Of a stretch of 64,000 bases of DNA, positions 14,376 through 26,301 are shown piece after piece. The notes under the pieces are model-generated. The model ran no database searches. It was not told the origin of the DNA and saw only the letters and a program-made list of their open reading frames with translations. Every line of letters begins with the position of its first letter. Within the stretch, counting starts at the first letter, position 1. Origin of the DNA: Lasiosphaeris hirsuta (lineage: Eukaryota; Ascomycota; Sordariomycetes; Sordariales; Lasiosphaeriaceae); contig JAUKUA010000001.1 of NCBI GenBank assembly GCA_030549175.1, positions 744,001 to 808,000 on the forward strand. The letters run 5' to 3'. The translations under genes were made by a program, and so were the position numbers.

Positions 14376-15570
14376 TTTGAGATGCTATTTGTAGATTTGC
14401 AATGGCGTGTCTTGCACAGGCAGAGAAACCCGAGTTGGTATTTTCAGAAATGAGGCTGGCATTGCACAAGTCAAAGGGCATCGGCGCCTTTTAATAAGCT
14501 AAACTGGCTGGGGGCATTGACGCGGGCGGGTGGGATGAAGCTCACGAACCTGGAAATATGTCGTCATTGGTTTTCGTACGCTCAGTGACGTGGCTTGGCA
14601 TGCCAGCAATGGCACTAAAACGCAACTTCCCGCACCTTGCTTGGTCTTGACCTCAGGCGCCAAGCCTCAAGTTAAGCCACCGCTTCACCTACCTAGTGAT
14701 AGGGGTCTTGTAAGTGCCGTGTCATGTCCTGAAGTTGTGCTTGATGAGGGAAGGTCTAGATGGTCAATGTCGTCGAACCGGCTGGGGGGTCGCGAATCCG
14801 GCAAGGCAACAAACACCATGTAAAGCACGCTGCCCTGTCAATAAAGAACTCCATTAACCTCGCTGGCTCCCAAGCTTATTTATCTCATGAGCCCCCTTAC
14901 CCCGAATGCATCAGCAATCCATCCCAGCGATTCAACACCAGGGCCAGGTACAAGTACACAACAAAACGGAACCACACCTCCGTCCAATCCACCCATCTGC
15001 CTAATTTTTTTTCTTACAAGTGATGAGAATAACACGCTTTGGGCGGGCGTAATCTCCCGAGTCCATTATTTCAGGGCCTCAAGTTCTTCCCTCCCCTGTC
15101 CACCAAAACTCCTGCCAATGCGGTCGTAGAAAGAATTCCCCGAGATACAAGAAGAAGAAGAGGCCGACCGGTGGAGCACCTTGTTCCCAGAGTTTCCGCC
15201 GTCGGCCCCCGGATAGACTAGCCAGTCACTCTATGATACATGCCCTATCGTAGACAGCAAAAAAAATCACAGGCTCGCGACTTCGTTGATGATGGGTTCA
15301 TAGCCACACTCATTTTCCGCGTAGCGACAAATGCGGAGTTTGTGTGATATCGATCTGCCGACACTGCCTGATGACCTGACTGCGTGCGTATGCGAAATTA
15401 AGAAAACACTCAACATGTCCATGTACGGAGGCATCTGTGAGAATTACAACATGTGATGGAGAAAAGGGCTATCATCAGGGAGGTCGAGTTCGAGGTCAAG
15501 GTCAGCTTGGCACAGCCAAGATGAGAGCGAGGAGGGAGGGAGCGGTATATCATCCTCATAACCAAGTCAT
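14376..15570. other. Intergenic region, no gene seen
   Basis: This is the 5' flank of the RRT8-like gene and 3' flank of the GDT1-like gene. It has short A/T-rich patches. Open frames are below about 100 codons and unrecognisable. Confidence 0.6.
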
Positions 15571-17219
15571 CTACGCGTAGAAGGCCTCAAACAAGTAGAT
15601 GACACCGAATACGAGGAAGGCTACGGCTCCACCAACGGTCACTTTTTGCGGCCCCTTATCAGCGTATGCCCCTGATGAGGAAGGGGTTCTCAACTTACCG
15701 ACTTTGAGGCTGACCTTTCCAGCGATGGCCCTGCCTCCAATGACTGCAACGCTAGTGCAGCAACCGTGACCAAGGATGGCGCCCAGAGTCACCCACCAGT
15801 AATCCTGCCCCGCGGCCATGGCGATCGTCGCAATCTGACTCCGGTCGCCCCACTCTCCCAAGAATGTCATAACAAAGGTCTGGACCCACGCTGGGCTCAA
15901 GAGTAGGGACAGGAGGTTGTTCAGTCCTTGCAGAAAGCCAATAATGGTGCCACGGCGCGGCGACGGGCTCCGCCCATCGGGTGAGCTCGAGGGACTGCGC
16001 GGGGGCGTCGGGAAGCGGGACTTGGATCGCGACTTGCGGCTTCCGAGACCCATTTCAAGCGCATAGGGCGAAGCACCGGATTTCCGGCGGCCCTGTTTCC
16101 TAGCAAGGTTCTCCTTTTCCTCCAACTCCATCTCGACCTCCTGCATCTCGGCCGACACGCCCTCATCGGGGCTCATGGCGAGGCCTTCGCGGAGTAGGCG
16201 TGCGCCGAAGACGAGGAATAGGCCAGCTGCCAAAAAGTTTGTCAACCGCTTGGGGATCAGGGTTGGCACCGCATGTCCCAGAACGGCCGACAAGATCGTC
16301 ATGGTGATTAGAGCGCTAAAGGCGGCCGAGAAGACAACGATGCGGTCGTGTTTCATGGCCATGAGAGCAGCAACCAGAAAGGTTTTGTCGCCAATCTCAG
16401 AGAAGAGGATCATGGTGAGGGAGAGCATGAACGAGTGGAAGGGCTGAATGATGCCCTCCTTGCTATCGGTGAGCCTCGAGCTCTTCCCAGACTTGCCATT
16501 GTTTGTAACGTCGAGATGATCTTTATTTGCCGAGTTGGGGAGGGGAGGCGCCTTGTCGTGGGTCTTGCCGGGAAGATCGGATGGCTTCTGTGGCATTGTT
16601 AGCTACAACACGGAAATGTGCTCAGGGTATTGGAAGCACTGACCTCCAGTCCCGAGGCGTCTTCCGATATCTTGCCGGGAGGTTTGCCCTCTTTTTCCTT
16701 GAGGATCTTCTCCACGTCGGCATGGGGCAGCGGTGGTGCCTCCTTGGGTGTCTGGGGCGTATTCTCCACCTTCTCGCCAGTCTGGTCTTCCTTCTTCTTG
16801 CGCTCCTTGTCCTTCTCACTTACGCCGCCGCCTGTCCCCGTGGTGCCCTGTTTGGGCTCTGGCCGGTTCTTGTCGTCCATCACACCATCGTTTGTCTCGG
16901 GTATCTGCTTGCCGTCCACAATCATAGGATCTGTCGGGCGGTCTTTCAAGATGGGGAGTTCCTTGGACTCGGCGCTTTTAGATTCAAAGTCGACGAATGG
17001 GCCAGCGTGCGGCTTTCCGTCCTTCCCATCGACGGGCGCATCCTTGGTGCCATACTTTTTAGCTGGTGCCGATCCGTCAACGAGGGAATCGGCCACGTAG
17101 GATTTTGCGGCCACGGAATCCTTCTCCAATTGCTTATCACCAACGGAGACGGCGGCTGTGGCAGCGAGGGAGGGGATAAGCAAGAGGAGAAGGGGCGTTG
17201 TTCGGTATCGGAGTCTCAT
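15571..17219 (-). CDS. GDT1: GDT1 family (UPF0016) cation/proton antiporter, 511 aa
   Basis: This is a Golgi or vacuolar Ca2+/Mn2+:H+ antiporter of the yeast Gdt1/human TMEM165 family. Exons are 17219-16644, 16587-15699 and 15641-15571 (1,536 nt, 511 aa). Intron 1 (56 nt) has branch GCTAAC and acceptor CACAG. The protein begins with a signal peptide (MRLRYRTTPLLLLLIPSLAA). A long charged luminal segment of about 200 residues, unusual in length for the family, follows. The two hallmark E-x-G-D-(K/R) motifs are SEIGDKT near residues 255-260 and GEWGDRS near 436-442. Each sits in a hydrophobic repeat of about three spans. They are separated by a basic Ser/Arg/Pro-rich cytosolic loop. Intron 2 (57 nt, 15698-15642) is a multiple of three and stop-free, so unspliced RNA would also be in frame. 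Splicing it restores the continuous SLKVVTVGGAVAFL expected in the family. Confidence 0.92.
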
Positions 17220-18105
17220 GGCGATTGTGCTGCTTGTAGTGATAGGAATTAATTAGATGCTCGTTTTTAGCAAAAGAGAGCGCGCCCGCGTCGTGTGTTG
17301 CTGGCTGCGGCTGTCGATGGATGTGAAAGAAGGGCGTCGTGTCAAGGACGTCACGACAGGTTGAGGCGGGAATTATCTGTGCCGCGTCAGACTGGCTAGG
17401 ACTTTGGTTATTCGCGATTGGCTTTGACGGGGTCGCAAAAGCGCACGGATGATCCTAAACGCTTGACAAAACCGACGGGTAAAGAACTGGAAAAGAAATG
17501 GAAGGTGGTGCCTAGCGATGGCGATGGAAAGAGGAGCGAAAGGCTTTCCAGGTTTCGGGCAAATGAAGAAGACTGCGTGACTGCCGACCGGTTCTCGATC
17601 TTGTCCTGACATTCTGACAGGGGTCTCCTGAAGCCGATCTGTTTTCTCCAGTAAATACTGAATGCCGTTAGTCTGCTGCACGGGAAAGGGTGTTATTAAT
17701 TAGTCGCACGGGCACGCGGCTGAATATTCCCCTGCTACTAGTATTGAGGGCCGCTTCCCCAGAGGAGTGGCTCAGGGGTGGCTTTCATGGCTCATTTGAG
17801 GCCAACGGCCTGTAAGAGCCGCGCTGCAGCCAGGTGCCCGACCACTCGGGGGGAGATTTAGAGGCTCCCCAAACTGCCAGCGAGGCCTCACACGGGAGCC
17901 ACTTTCACGTCTTGGTGAAGGATCTTGACGGGAAAACCAAATGGTTGATGCGCAGTCAACTCCACATTCCATAGTTCTAAACCAAACAGGTTATTCATCA
18001 TCGAGGTTCCTCATCATGCGTATCTTCGGCATCTTTGCCCCCTAATGACCGCCTCTTGGTGGCTTTTCTTGAGTCTTGCACATCGTGAGGGCAGTGTCTG
18101 CTAGG

Positions 18106-18137
18106 TATTTCAATTGTGAGCTATTTCAATTGTGAGC
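18106..18137. repeat. Perfect 16-bp tandem duplication
   Basis: TATTTCAATTGTGAGC occurs twice back to back, at 18106-18121 and 18122-18137. It is a local duplication in intergenic DNA. Confidence 0.9.
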
Positions 18138-18540
18138 GAGGCTGAGACTGAAACATTAATACCCTGTCTGCCCGTTTCCTGGAATTTGCAGGCTGAGGGA
18201 CTTCTAAGCTTCATGGGGAGGAGTGTTGCGAAAAGCCCGAGTTGATATACAGGGACTATTCCAGTCACTGCGTTCTCTTCTTCAGCTGCCTTAGGTGAAG
18301 GTGGAGCTCTGAGCTGTGGACAACGACACATTCGATGCAACTGGAAGCTGCGGAAACTGTGCACACCTGAACTTAGACAGGTACATGTGGGTTTGTTGAG
18401 TTGGGGAGCTTGGAAATCACGTGAAATAAATATGAAAAGTGGGCCAGAACCATTTTGGGAGTCCTTGGCGACCCCTCAAACCACCGCACAGTCTGAAAAA
18501 TCACAACAACCTCACTTCGCCAGTGCAGGGCATGGGATTT

Positions 18541-18560
18541 CTAACCCTAACCCCAACCCT
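18541..18560. promoter_or_regulatory. Telomere-like CTAACCCTAACCCC element upstream of the telobox gene
   Basis: The plus strand reads CTAACCCTAACCCC followed by AACCCT, that is one full and one degenerate unit of the fungal telomere repeat (TTAGGG)n. It lies about 100-119 nt before the ATG of a gene for a telobox Myb protein, the class that binds this sequence. A role as a TRF/Teb1-type site is inferred, not shown. Confidence 0.45.
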
Positions 18561-18659
18561 TCTGCACCATTCACGCTCGTCTTATTGTTGAAAGTCATTC
18601 ACTGAGATATCAGATATCGCCAGCGAGATAAACTTGACCCAAAAAAAAAATACACTGCG

Positions 18660-21158
18660 ATGGGGGGACGTGGAAGAGGCCGCGGGCCAACACGCCAATC
18701 CGCAGAGCCAACAGCACCTCCTGCCGCTGGACGCCGCTCGACGCGTCAACAGCAACAGCAGCTTGATCCTCAAATTGATCCCGCCATCACGACTGCGCAG
18801 GCTGCTGACATGCCTCCTCCGCCGATTCCAAGCTCTAGGAGGGCTCAGAGTCAGGAAAAGGATGTCAGCAGCCGTGTAGCCGACGTCGCCCGCCGTGGCA
18901 CCCGTCGCGACACCCGCGCTGAAAGCATCGCCAGTGTGAACAGCCTCCCAACATCGTCGCAGCTCGAGGGAGTGACTCAGATCCAGAGTAAGTGATCCTA
19001 AATCCTAGTCTAGGGAAGTGGCGTGGACATTTTGATGTTGATAGCCTCTCCTAGGTCTGTCGCATGCCAGGCCCGCCAGTCTTGGTCGCGGCATGTCAGT
19101 TATTTCCTCCTCCTCAACAAGGAATGACACGCCTAGCCAGATACGTGCACGAGCTAAACTCATGAAGAAGTTCCTACCGCGTCTATCGGATGCCTCTGAT
19201 GACCTCTTTGCTCACCTCAAGGCCGCTGAGTCGACTGATGAAGAGGAGTGGCAGGACGAACATTCGTTCTTTTCTGAGTCCTTTGCCACTTATCGCGGCC
19301 CCTATGTTAGCGAGCCCGGTGATGTTGTTATCGATGCCGACTACGTCCACTCCAGCCTCGGCGTTGAGCGAAAAGATCCGCTTTGGTCCAAGTCATCCAG
19401 GATCATATGCATCGCCAATCTCACCTCCATCATGAATTTGGTTACGACCATCAAGCAGGGAAATGAGTTGCCGCTGCTACAGGTGCTGCACAGAAACTTT
19501 CCTCAGTCCATTATCCCCTCGGACCCTGGAGCCTACGACAACCTAGAATCGATTGGTGCTCAACTTATCGAGATCCGAACCTACTTATTGATCTATACTC
19601 TGAAGACTGCTAAGCAAAATGAGTCTAACCGAATCATCCACCCATACGAATGGGTCCTCAAGGACTTTTTTGTCGAGGGCACGCTGGAGGATCTGAGGAA
19701 CTTTATGCAGAGCCACACAATAAACTCGCTACGGCCAAAGCCTATGCTTGGTCTCGAAATAGAGATGGGGGGGTGGCTAGGAGAACACATATTCAACCGC
19801 GTCCGCTCCATCTGTATTCAACTTCCCGATGAGGAAGTCCTGGCGAGCTCCCTGGACTTTAGCGCGATTGACAACGCCTACCACTTCCAGGATAATTTTC
19901 TGAGCGGCTTGCGGTTGTTTATATCCCAGCGCTACACAGCGACAAAGGCGTCATTGGAGCCCATCCCGGCGGGGATTGACTCCCAGATTCAATCTCAACT
20001 AGAAGCTGATGCACAGGGTCATTCCTCTGATGGTGTGGGAGCAGTGTAAGTCTCTTTCCTAGTATTCTTCCTTGATGGCTCCTAATTTTGATGAAGACCA
20101 GAATCTGGCTATCTTGGCCCGCTACGGGCCATGGCCATGCTAGCGCAGGATGGACATGGTGCGCTTGATCGGCTAGCAAGTGAGGACATCATTGAGAGAT
20201 CGCATCAAATCCAATCCAGCGCCTACCCTCCGGTAAGCAGCGCCCCCTACGGCTTTGAGCCTCTGCCTGTGACATATGGGGAACCCCCATCGGCCCAGGG
20301 TTTCCAGTCCAACGGCTCCATGTATGCCGAGTCTGCTGCGCAGGTGACGCGCAAGAGGAGACGTGGGACAGATGTTGATGCCCAAGCCAATGGCGGGACT
20401 GAAGGCCAGGCGCCGACAAAGAAGCCGCGCGGAAAACGAAAGAAGGCTATTCCCCGCCCATCATTGGACGCTGCAGCATCCAGCAACACATTTGTGGGTA
20501 CCCCTGTGGAGGGCTCACAGTATCCGCCCCCTCCTAACTCGCAGGCGGAGCCTGACTTTGACGCCGTATCACAGCGGTCCAAGGAGATATCAGCCGCCAA
20601 CAGGAAGGCACGTGAGCCACAAGTACGCTCATCCTGGGTCCGAAATGATATCCACCTGCTTGTGAAGGCGGTTGATATCTTCAAGTGCAAATGGAGTCTT
20701 ATCGAGAAGGAGATCAAAGCGGGCACAATCAAGTTTGAAATTCCGCGTGACCAGCAGGCTCTTCGAGACAAGGCGCGTCTCTTGAAACAGGATTTCCTAA
20801 AGTACGTTATTTGTATTCAGTCCCCGTATGGACGCAGTGCTAACCCAATCACCTTTACAGGGCCGACGTTGTTCTCCCTCCTTCTTTCGACCTTGTCGTC
20901 CTTGGCAAGAAGGAGCGCAATGCTGTCATTGCCTGCGGGAAAAACCCAGACCGTAGGGAAGCCGACGTTGAGGATGGACAGCCAATCAACACCGAATATG
21001 TTCCGGACGATGCTATGTCGGCGCCGGCACGAGCACAAGAAGCACTGAACATCGCACCTGAGATTGTGGCGGAAGCTGCGACCCAAGGGACAGTACCAGA
21101 AGCCCCAATGGATGCACCCATCGATATGGATGCTGATTCAGAAGTGGTGGCGGCATAG
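18660..21158 (+). CDS. Telobox Myb-domain protein, Taz1/TRF-like telomere-binding candidate, 773 aa
   Basis: Exons are 18660-18987, 19055-20045, 20097-20801 and 20861-21158 (2,322 nt, 773 aa). The third acceptor (AAG at 20096) is the least certain; it is the one that keeps phase. The N-terminal 110 residues are Gly/Arg/Gln-rich and disordered. Residues about 120-420 form a helical region that could be a TRFH-type dimerisation domain. Basic stretches RKRRR and KKPRGKRKK look like nuclear localisation signals. A C-terminal Myb-like domain lies around residues 617-676. It has Trp in helix 1 (SSWVR), Trp in helix 2 (CKWSLI) and a third helix LRDKARLLKQDF. That third helix resembles the telobox signature (V-D-L-K-D-K-x-R-N) as found in Taz1, where the third Trp is replaced by Ala. 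The likely role is double-stranded telomere repeat binding, or promoter binding like Teb1/Tbf1. Family placement rests on the telobox; the TRFH part is inference. Confidence 0.65.
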
Positions 21159-21913
21159 TATGCCTCGCCTGTTGGTGCTTAATCTCGGATTGGGTCGGAG
21201 TTGAGAGCAAGGCGGTGATGAGTTACGAGGCGGTTGGCCAGGGCTACTTATTCATTTCTGCGCGTTTATTTCTACTTCTGGAGCGGCTTTATGATGTGTG
21301 TGCGAGTCGGGTGCTGTCACATGTTACACCAGTGGTTAATATTCGGTGTTTTCTGGTTTCTGGTTCCTGTTTCCGGTTAGGGATGATGACAAATGAATAG
21401 GTGTCTGGTCGGCGGTATATACGCGGGTTAGGGGTTCATGTGTGGGGGGAGTATGGTATATCCGGGGAAACGAGCGGGCTTCTAAAGGGCGTTGATGAGG
21501 GATGGGAGCTGGATGGGCTACAAGTCTAGCTTGGCTGGAGGACATGTGTGAACATGTACGTGTCAAGCGGCCTACAAGGCACACTCGCATCTTAGAAAGA
21601 GTTACCTGTGGCTTTAAGTATTTTGTGCTTCCCATGTTGGACGGCTGTTCCTTTGCCAAAGACAACATGTGCGCACAGCAAGGTTGACAATTGGGGGTCC
21701 ATGTGACCTCTCAGGTGACCTTGGATCTGCAGAGCGGCCCGTGCACAAATCCCCCCCAAGCGGTGCCAATGAATGTGGGGGGGCCATTGATTGAACAGCA
21801 AGCAGTGTAGTGGAATTGGCAACGTCGCGAGTTGGAATTCATAAAGGCTGCAACCCACGGCCGCCTCTCCTCCGCCACCTTTCCCCAGCGCAGCCCGCAT
21901 CGCACTGCCCACC
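21159..21913. other. Intergenic region, no gene seen
   Basis: This is the 3' flank of the telobox gene and promoter of the coatomer gene. Nothing recognisable is seen. Confidence 0.6.
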
Positions 21914-24900
21914 ATGAACAACGGGAAGAAGGACGAGGATGCCGACACCGGCCTGGTCAAAATCGACCGTACCCAGGTGTTCCAAGAAGGTGAGCAGCCC
22001 CGAAGACGTGGCCCAAATCCCACAACGTGGCAGCGGTGGCAGCAACAGCTAAACGGCGGTGCGCAGCTCGCCTCTTCAACAGCTCGCCCATCCAACCGCG
22101 AAGATGCCGCATTCTCCTCACCAAGATCGCCCTCCTCCTCTACACAGGGGAGCGCTTCCCCACCAACGAGGCCACCACCCTCTTCTTTGGCATCTCGAAG
22201 CTCTTCCAGAACAAGGATGCCAGCCTGCGCCAGATGGTCCACCTCGTCATCAAGGAGCTGGCCAGCTCCGCCGAGGACATAATTATGGTGACGAGCACCA
22301 TCATGAAGGACACTGGCGGCAGCACCGACGTCATCTACCGCCCAAATGCCATCCGGGCTCTCTGCCGCATTATTGATGTAGGCCATCACCCCCTTGCACC
22401 ACTCCCCCCGCGCCGTCAAGCTGACCTGTCCTAGGCCACTACAGTCCAGTCCATTGAGCGAGTTATGAAGACGGCGATCGTCGACAAGAACCCCTCCGTG
22501 TCATCTGCCGCCCTCGTGTCGTCGTACCATCTCCTCCCGATCGCCAAAGATGTTGTGAGGCGGTGGCAGAGCGAGACCCAGGAGGCCGCGGCCAGTGTCA
22601 AGTCGTCCGGTGGTTTCTCTCTGGGCTTCTCGTCTTCCTCGGGCAACCTCCCCGTCAACAACTCGACCATGACACAATACCACGCCATCGGACTGCTATA
22701 CCAGATGCGGATGCACGACCGGATGGCGCTGGTAAAGATGGTACAGCAGTTCGGCGCAGCTGGCGCGGTCAAGAACCCCGCGGCTATCATCATGCTTGTC
22801 CGTCTCGCTGCCCAGCTTGCCGAAGAAGATCCCCAGCTCAGGAAACCAATGATGACGCTGCTGGATGGTTGGTTGAGACACAAGAGCGAGATGGTCAACT
22901 TCGAAGCGGCCAAGGCTATCTGCGACTTGCGCGACGTCACGGATGCCGAGGTTTCTCAGGCGGTCCATGTCCTCCAACTCTTCCTGACCTCTCCTCGTGC
23001 TGTCACGAAGTTCGCGGCCCTCCGTATCCTCCACAACTTTGCTTCTTTCAAGCCAAATGCTGTCAATGTGTGCAACCCTGACATTGAGCTTCTCATCTCC
23101 AATGGCAATCGCTCCATTGCCACGTTTGCTATCACTACGCTACTCAAGACAGGCAATGAAGCTGGCGTGGACCAGTTGGTGAAGCAGATCTCCAGGTTTA
23201 TATCTGAGGTCACGGATGAGTTCAAGATCACCATTGTGGAAGCGATCCGAACCCTATGCCTCAAGTTCCCTAGCAAACAGGCCGGCATGCTCCAGTTTCT
23301 CAGCGGCATTCTACGCGATGAAGGCGGCTACGAGTTTAAGCGTGCTGTGGTGGAGAGCATGTTTGACCTCATCAAGTTTGTGCCCGACTCCAAGGAAGAT
23401 GCGCTGGCCCATTTGTGCGAGTTCATTGAGGACTGCGAGTTCACAAAGCTAGCCGTCCGTATTCTCCACCTCCTTGGTCTCGAGGGACCCAAGACCTCTC
23501 AACCTACCAAGTACGTCCGGTATATCTACAACCGGGTTGTGCTAGAGAACGCGATTGTGCGGGCCGCAGCCGTAACCGCCCTCGCCAAGTTTGGTGTTGG
23601 CCAAAAGGACCCCGAGGTCAAGCGGAGCGTGGAGGTGCTACTCACTCGTTGTCTGGACGATGTCGACGATGAAGTCCGGGACCGTGCAGCTTTGAACCTC
23701 AGCCTGATGAAGGAGGAGGATGAATTGGCGACAAGATTTGTCAAGAACGGTGGGTTTTGTGCTTGACGTATAGGTATTGGAGATCGTTTTACTAATTCTC
23801 TGCAGACACCATGTTTGCGCTTCCCTACTTTGAGCACCAGCTTGTGGCGTATGTCACGTCGGATGACAAGTCGGCGTTTGAGACACCATTTGACATATCC
23901 AAGATACCCGTTGTCACGCGTGAGCAGGCAGATGCCGAGGACAGAACTAAGAAGCTTACCGCTACTACGCCATCGCTCAAGCCGCCGAAGGTTGGCCCAT
24001 CGAAGGTGCCCGCAACAGGCGCCGAAGCTGCCGCCTCTGCGTCGGCGGCGGCACAGAAGCATGCGCAGGAACTGTTGCAAATCCCCGAGATGGCCGAGTT
24101 CGGCAGCGTCCTAAAGTCTTCGCCATTAGTAGAGCTGACGGAAGCCGAGACCGAGTATGTCGTGAGCGTTGTGAAGCATATCTTCAAAGACCACATTGTG
24201 CTGCAATACGAGGTCAAAAACACTCTCCCGTCTACGGTATTAGAGAACGTCTCGGTCGTCGCTACTCCCTCAGACGACGAGGAGCTCGAGGAGGTGTTTA
24301 TCATCCAGGCCGAAAAGCTCGACACCGATGTGCCCGGCAAGGTGTATGTGGCATTTAAGAAGATTAATGGCGAAGGGTCTTTGCCTATCAGCACTTTCTC
24401 GAACGTGCTCAAGTTCACCAGCAAGGAGATCGACCCTACTACCAACGAGCCTGAGGAGGTTGGCTACGATGACGAGTATGAGGTGGCCGAGTTTGATCTG
24501 TCTGGCAGCGACTATGTCATTCCGGCGTTTGCGGGTAACTTTGCGCACATATGGGAGCAAGTGGGTGCCTCGGGAGAGGAGGCAGAGGAGACGCTGCAAC
24601 TCAGCGGTGTCAAGAGCATAGCAGGTATGTTTGGGCCCGCCCTCTTTGTGACGTGGAATGATACTAACAATGCGGTTAGATGCAACAGAACAACTAGCCA
24701 AGACGCTCTCATTACAGCCCCTCGAGGGAACAGACGTGCCGGTCAACCAAACGACGCACACTCTGAAGCTCCTAGGGAAGACGGTCAACGGCGGGAGGGT
24801 GGTAGCCAACATCCGGATGGCGTTCTCGGCCAAGTCGGGCGTGACGACCAAGATCACGGTGAGGAGCGAGGAGGAGGGCGTGGCGACTCTCGTGGTGGCA

Positions 24901-24915
24901 TCTGTTGCGGAGTGA
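21914..24915 (+). CDS. SEC21: Coatomer subunit gamma (COPI), 918 aa
   Basis: This is the gamma subunit of the COPI coat, which drives Golgi-to-ER retrograde vesicle formation. Five exons are in phase: 21914-21989, 22067-22377, 22435-23749, 23806-24624 and 24680-24915 (2,757 nt, 918 aa, close to the 935 aa of yeast Sec21). The N-terminus KKDEDADTGLVKIDRTQVFQ leads into LFNSSPIQPRRC and an Armadillo-type adaptin N-terminal solenoid covering roughly the first 540 residues. An Ala/Ser-rich hinge follows. Then comes the appendage (platform) domain, with ELTEAETEYVVSVVKHIF and a C-terminal segment ending VVASVAE. All four introns are 55-77 nt. The last intron falls in KSIA|DATEQL. No irregularities were seen. 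Confidence 0.97.
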
Positions 24916-26301
24916 CGAGATATCTGCGGACGGGAAACCCATAGCGTTTATTTTATGACAGCAGAAAAAAAACGAGAAGAGGGGCATTCGTGAAGCTGCG
25001 CGGCGGGAGTCAGACCCTGGACCCCGTGGCGCCTGTTTGTTCACTTAGTCTAGATGATGTTGCGGTACGGATATATGTCGAGGTTTGGGTGGTAGATTTG
25101 ATCAACATTCGATTTGGTTGGCGGATTCGTCACGGTCGGTTGGAACAAAATGAGGTTGAGGTTGGGGTTGTGTCGCAAGCGACACGGGCTCAAGATCGGA
25201 ATAATACAGATGGTTTACTGCAGCTTACTACTCAGTACAGTTGTGGACATGTTCTCTTTGCTCAAACAGTGCTGTCCGTCTCCGCGACTGCAGGTCCCAC
25301 ATTTGCCGTCTTGAGCGGTGTGCTCTTGGGAAGGTGGGAAGCCTGACCCTTGGTGTCTATCCTATGGATGCAAGGTTGATGATGCACATGCCACCGGGGT
25401 GTCAGGGTCCGGAATTGATTGTCAACTGCGAAGTCGGGACGCGAAGAGACATTCGCGCAATCATCCTTGCCTCGGGCAGAAGGCGGCTCGACGGACAGGA
25501 GAGACATGCGTATATGTCTGTGTGTGGATATCCGTGCTATCTGCTAAGGATACACTGATTCCCACCAATTCCTTGGGCCCAGCATTCAATAGCAGAGGGT
25601 TGCATTCTCTGCGGGTGTGCGAGTGATGGATGGATGAACTGATACCGCACTGATACCGCCAGCTCCAATTACACTGCATGGCTGCTTGTCTGAATCAGGT
25701 TAGGATGAGGGCCGAGATTGGAGAAGACGGGAGCTGGGTTGGAGAGCCTATGACGCAGTTGCCGTGTCCTGGTTAGGGGGCCCTGTCGGATGAGACACGA
25801 CACCCACAGCACCGAAAAGAAAACCACGCGCTGCCGCGCGAGGTGCGGAAACAGGCCCGGGGTGAGCAGGTTGTGTACGTTGTGGTTGCTGAATGAAAAT
25901 TTACGGCATCGACCCAGTTTCCCTCCCCGGGTCCTCCCCTTCGTCGATCCACCACTACCCACCCATCCCGCCATCTCTTCCTCCCTTTTCACTCTCCTTC
26001 TCCTCCTTAGCTCCCTCCATCGCCGTCTCGAAGTGTTACATCTTGTCCGACGAGTCGCTCATTTTTTATTGTCGAAAGTAGTGATCTCCTGAACGGAGTG
26101 TACTATTTTGCCATCACCCGTAACGGCGCGTTTTAGCGAAAACCCGTGTTTCTGACGAGTGCCGGTAAATCTGGGGAAATAAACAGGCACGTTGCGCCTA
26201 TCCGGTATCGCCCAAGGAGAAAAGCACAAGACGCCAATCGCAACACCACACCACCAACACCAAATCATCGCGCGCAGCCGCAAGCTGCAAACACCGCCGC
26301 C
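24916..26301. other. Intergenic region, no gene seen
   Basis: This is the 3' flank of SEC21 and promoter/5' leader of the CPT1-like gene, with pyrimidine-rich stretches before the latter. Open frames are short and unrecognisable. Confidence 0.6.

Larger units (their letters stand above)
17220..18659. other. Intergenic region between divergent GDT1 and telobox genes
   Basis: This is a divergent intergenic region of 1.4 kb. It contains a 16-bp tandem duplication at 18106-18137 and a telomere-like motif at 18541-18560. No gene is supportable. Confidence 0.6.

Noticed and set aside
21592..22419. 275-codon minus-strand ORF opposite the start of SEC21
   Set aside because: It overlaps the confident spliced SEC21 exons on the other strand and has no features.
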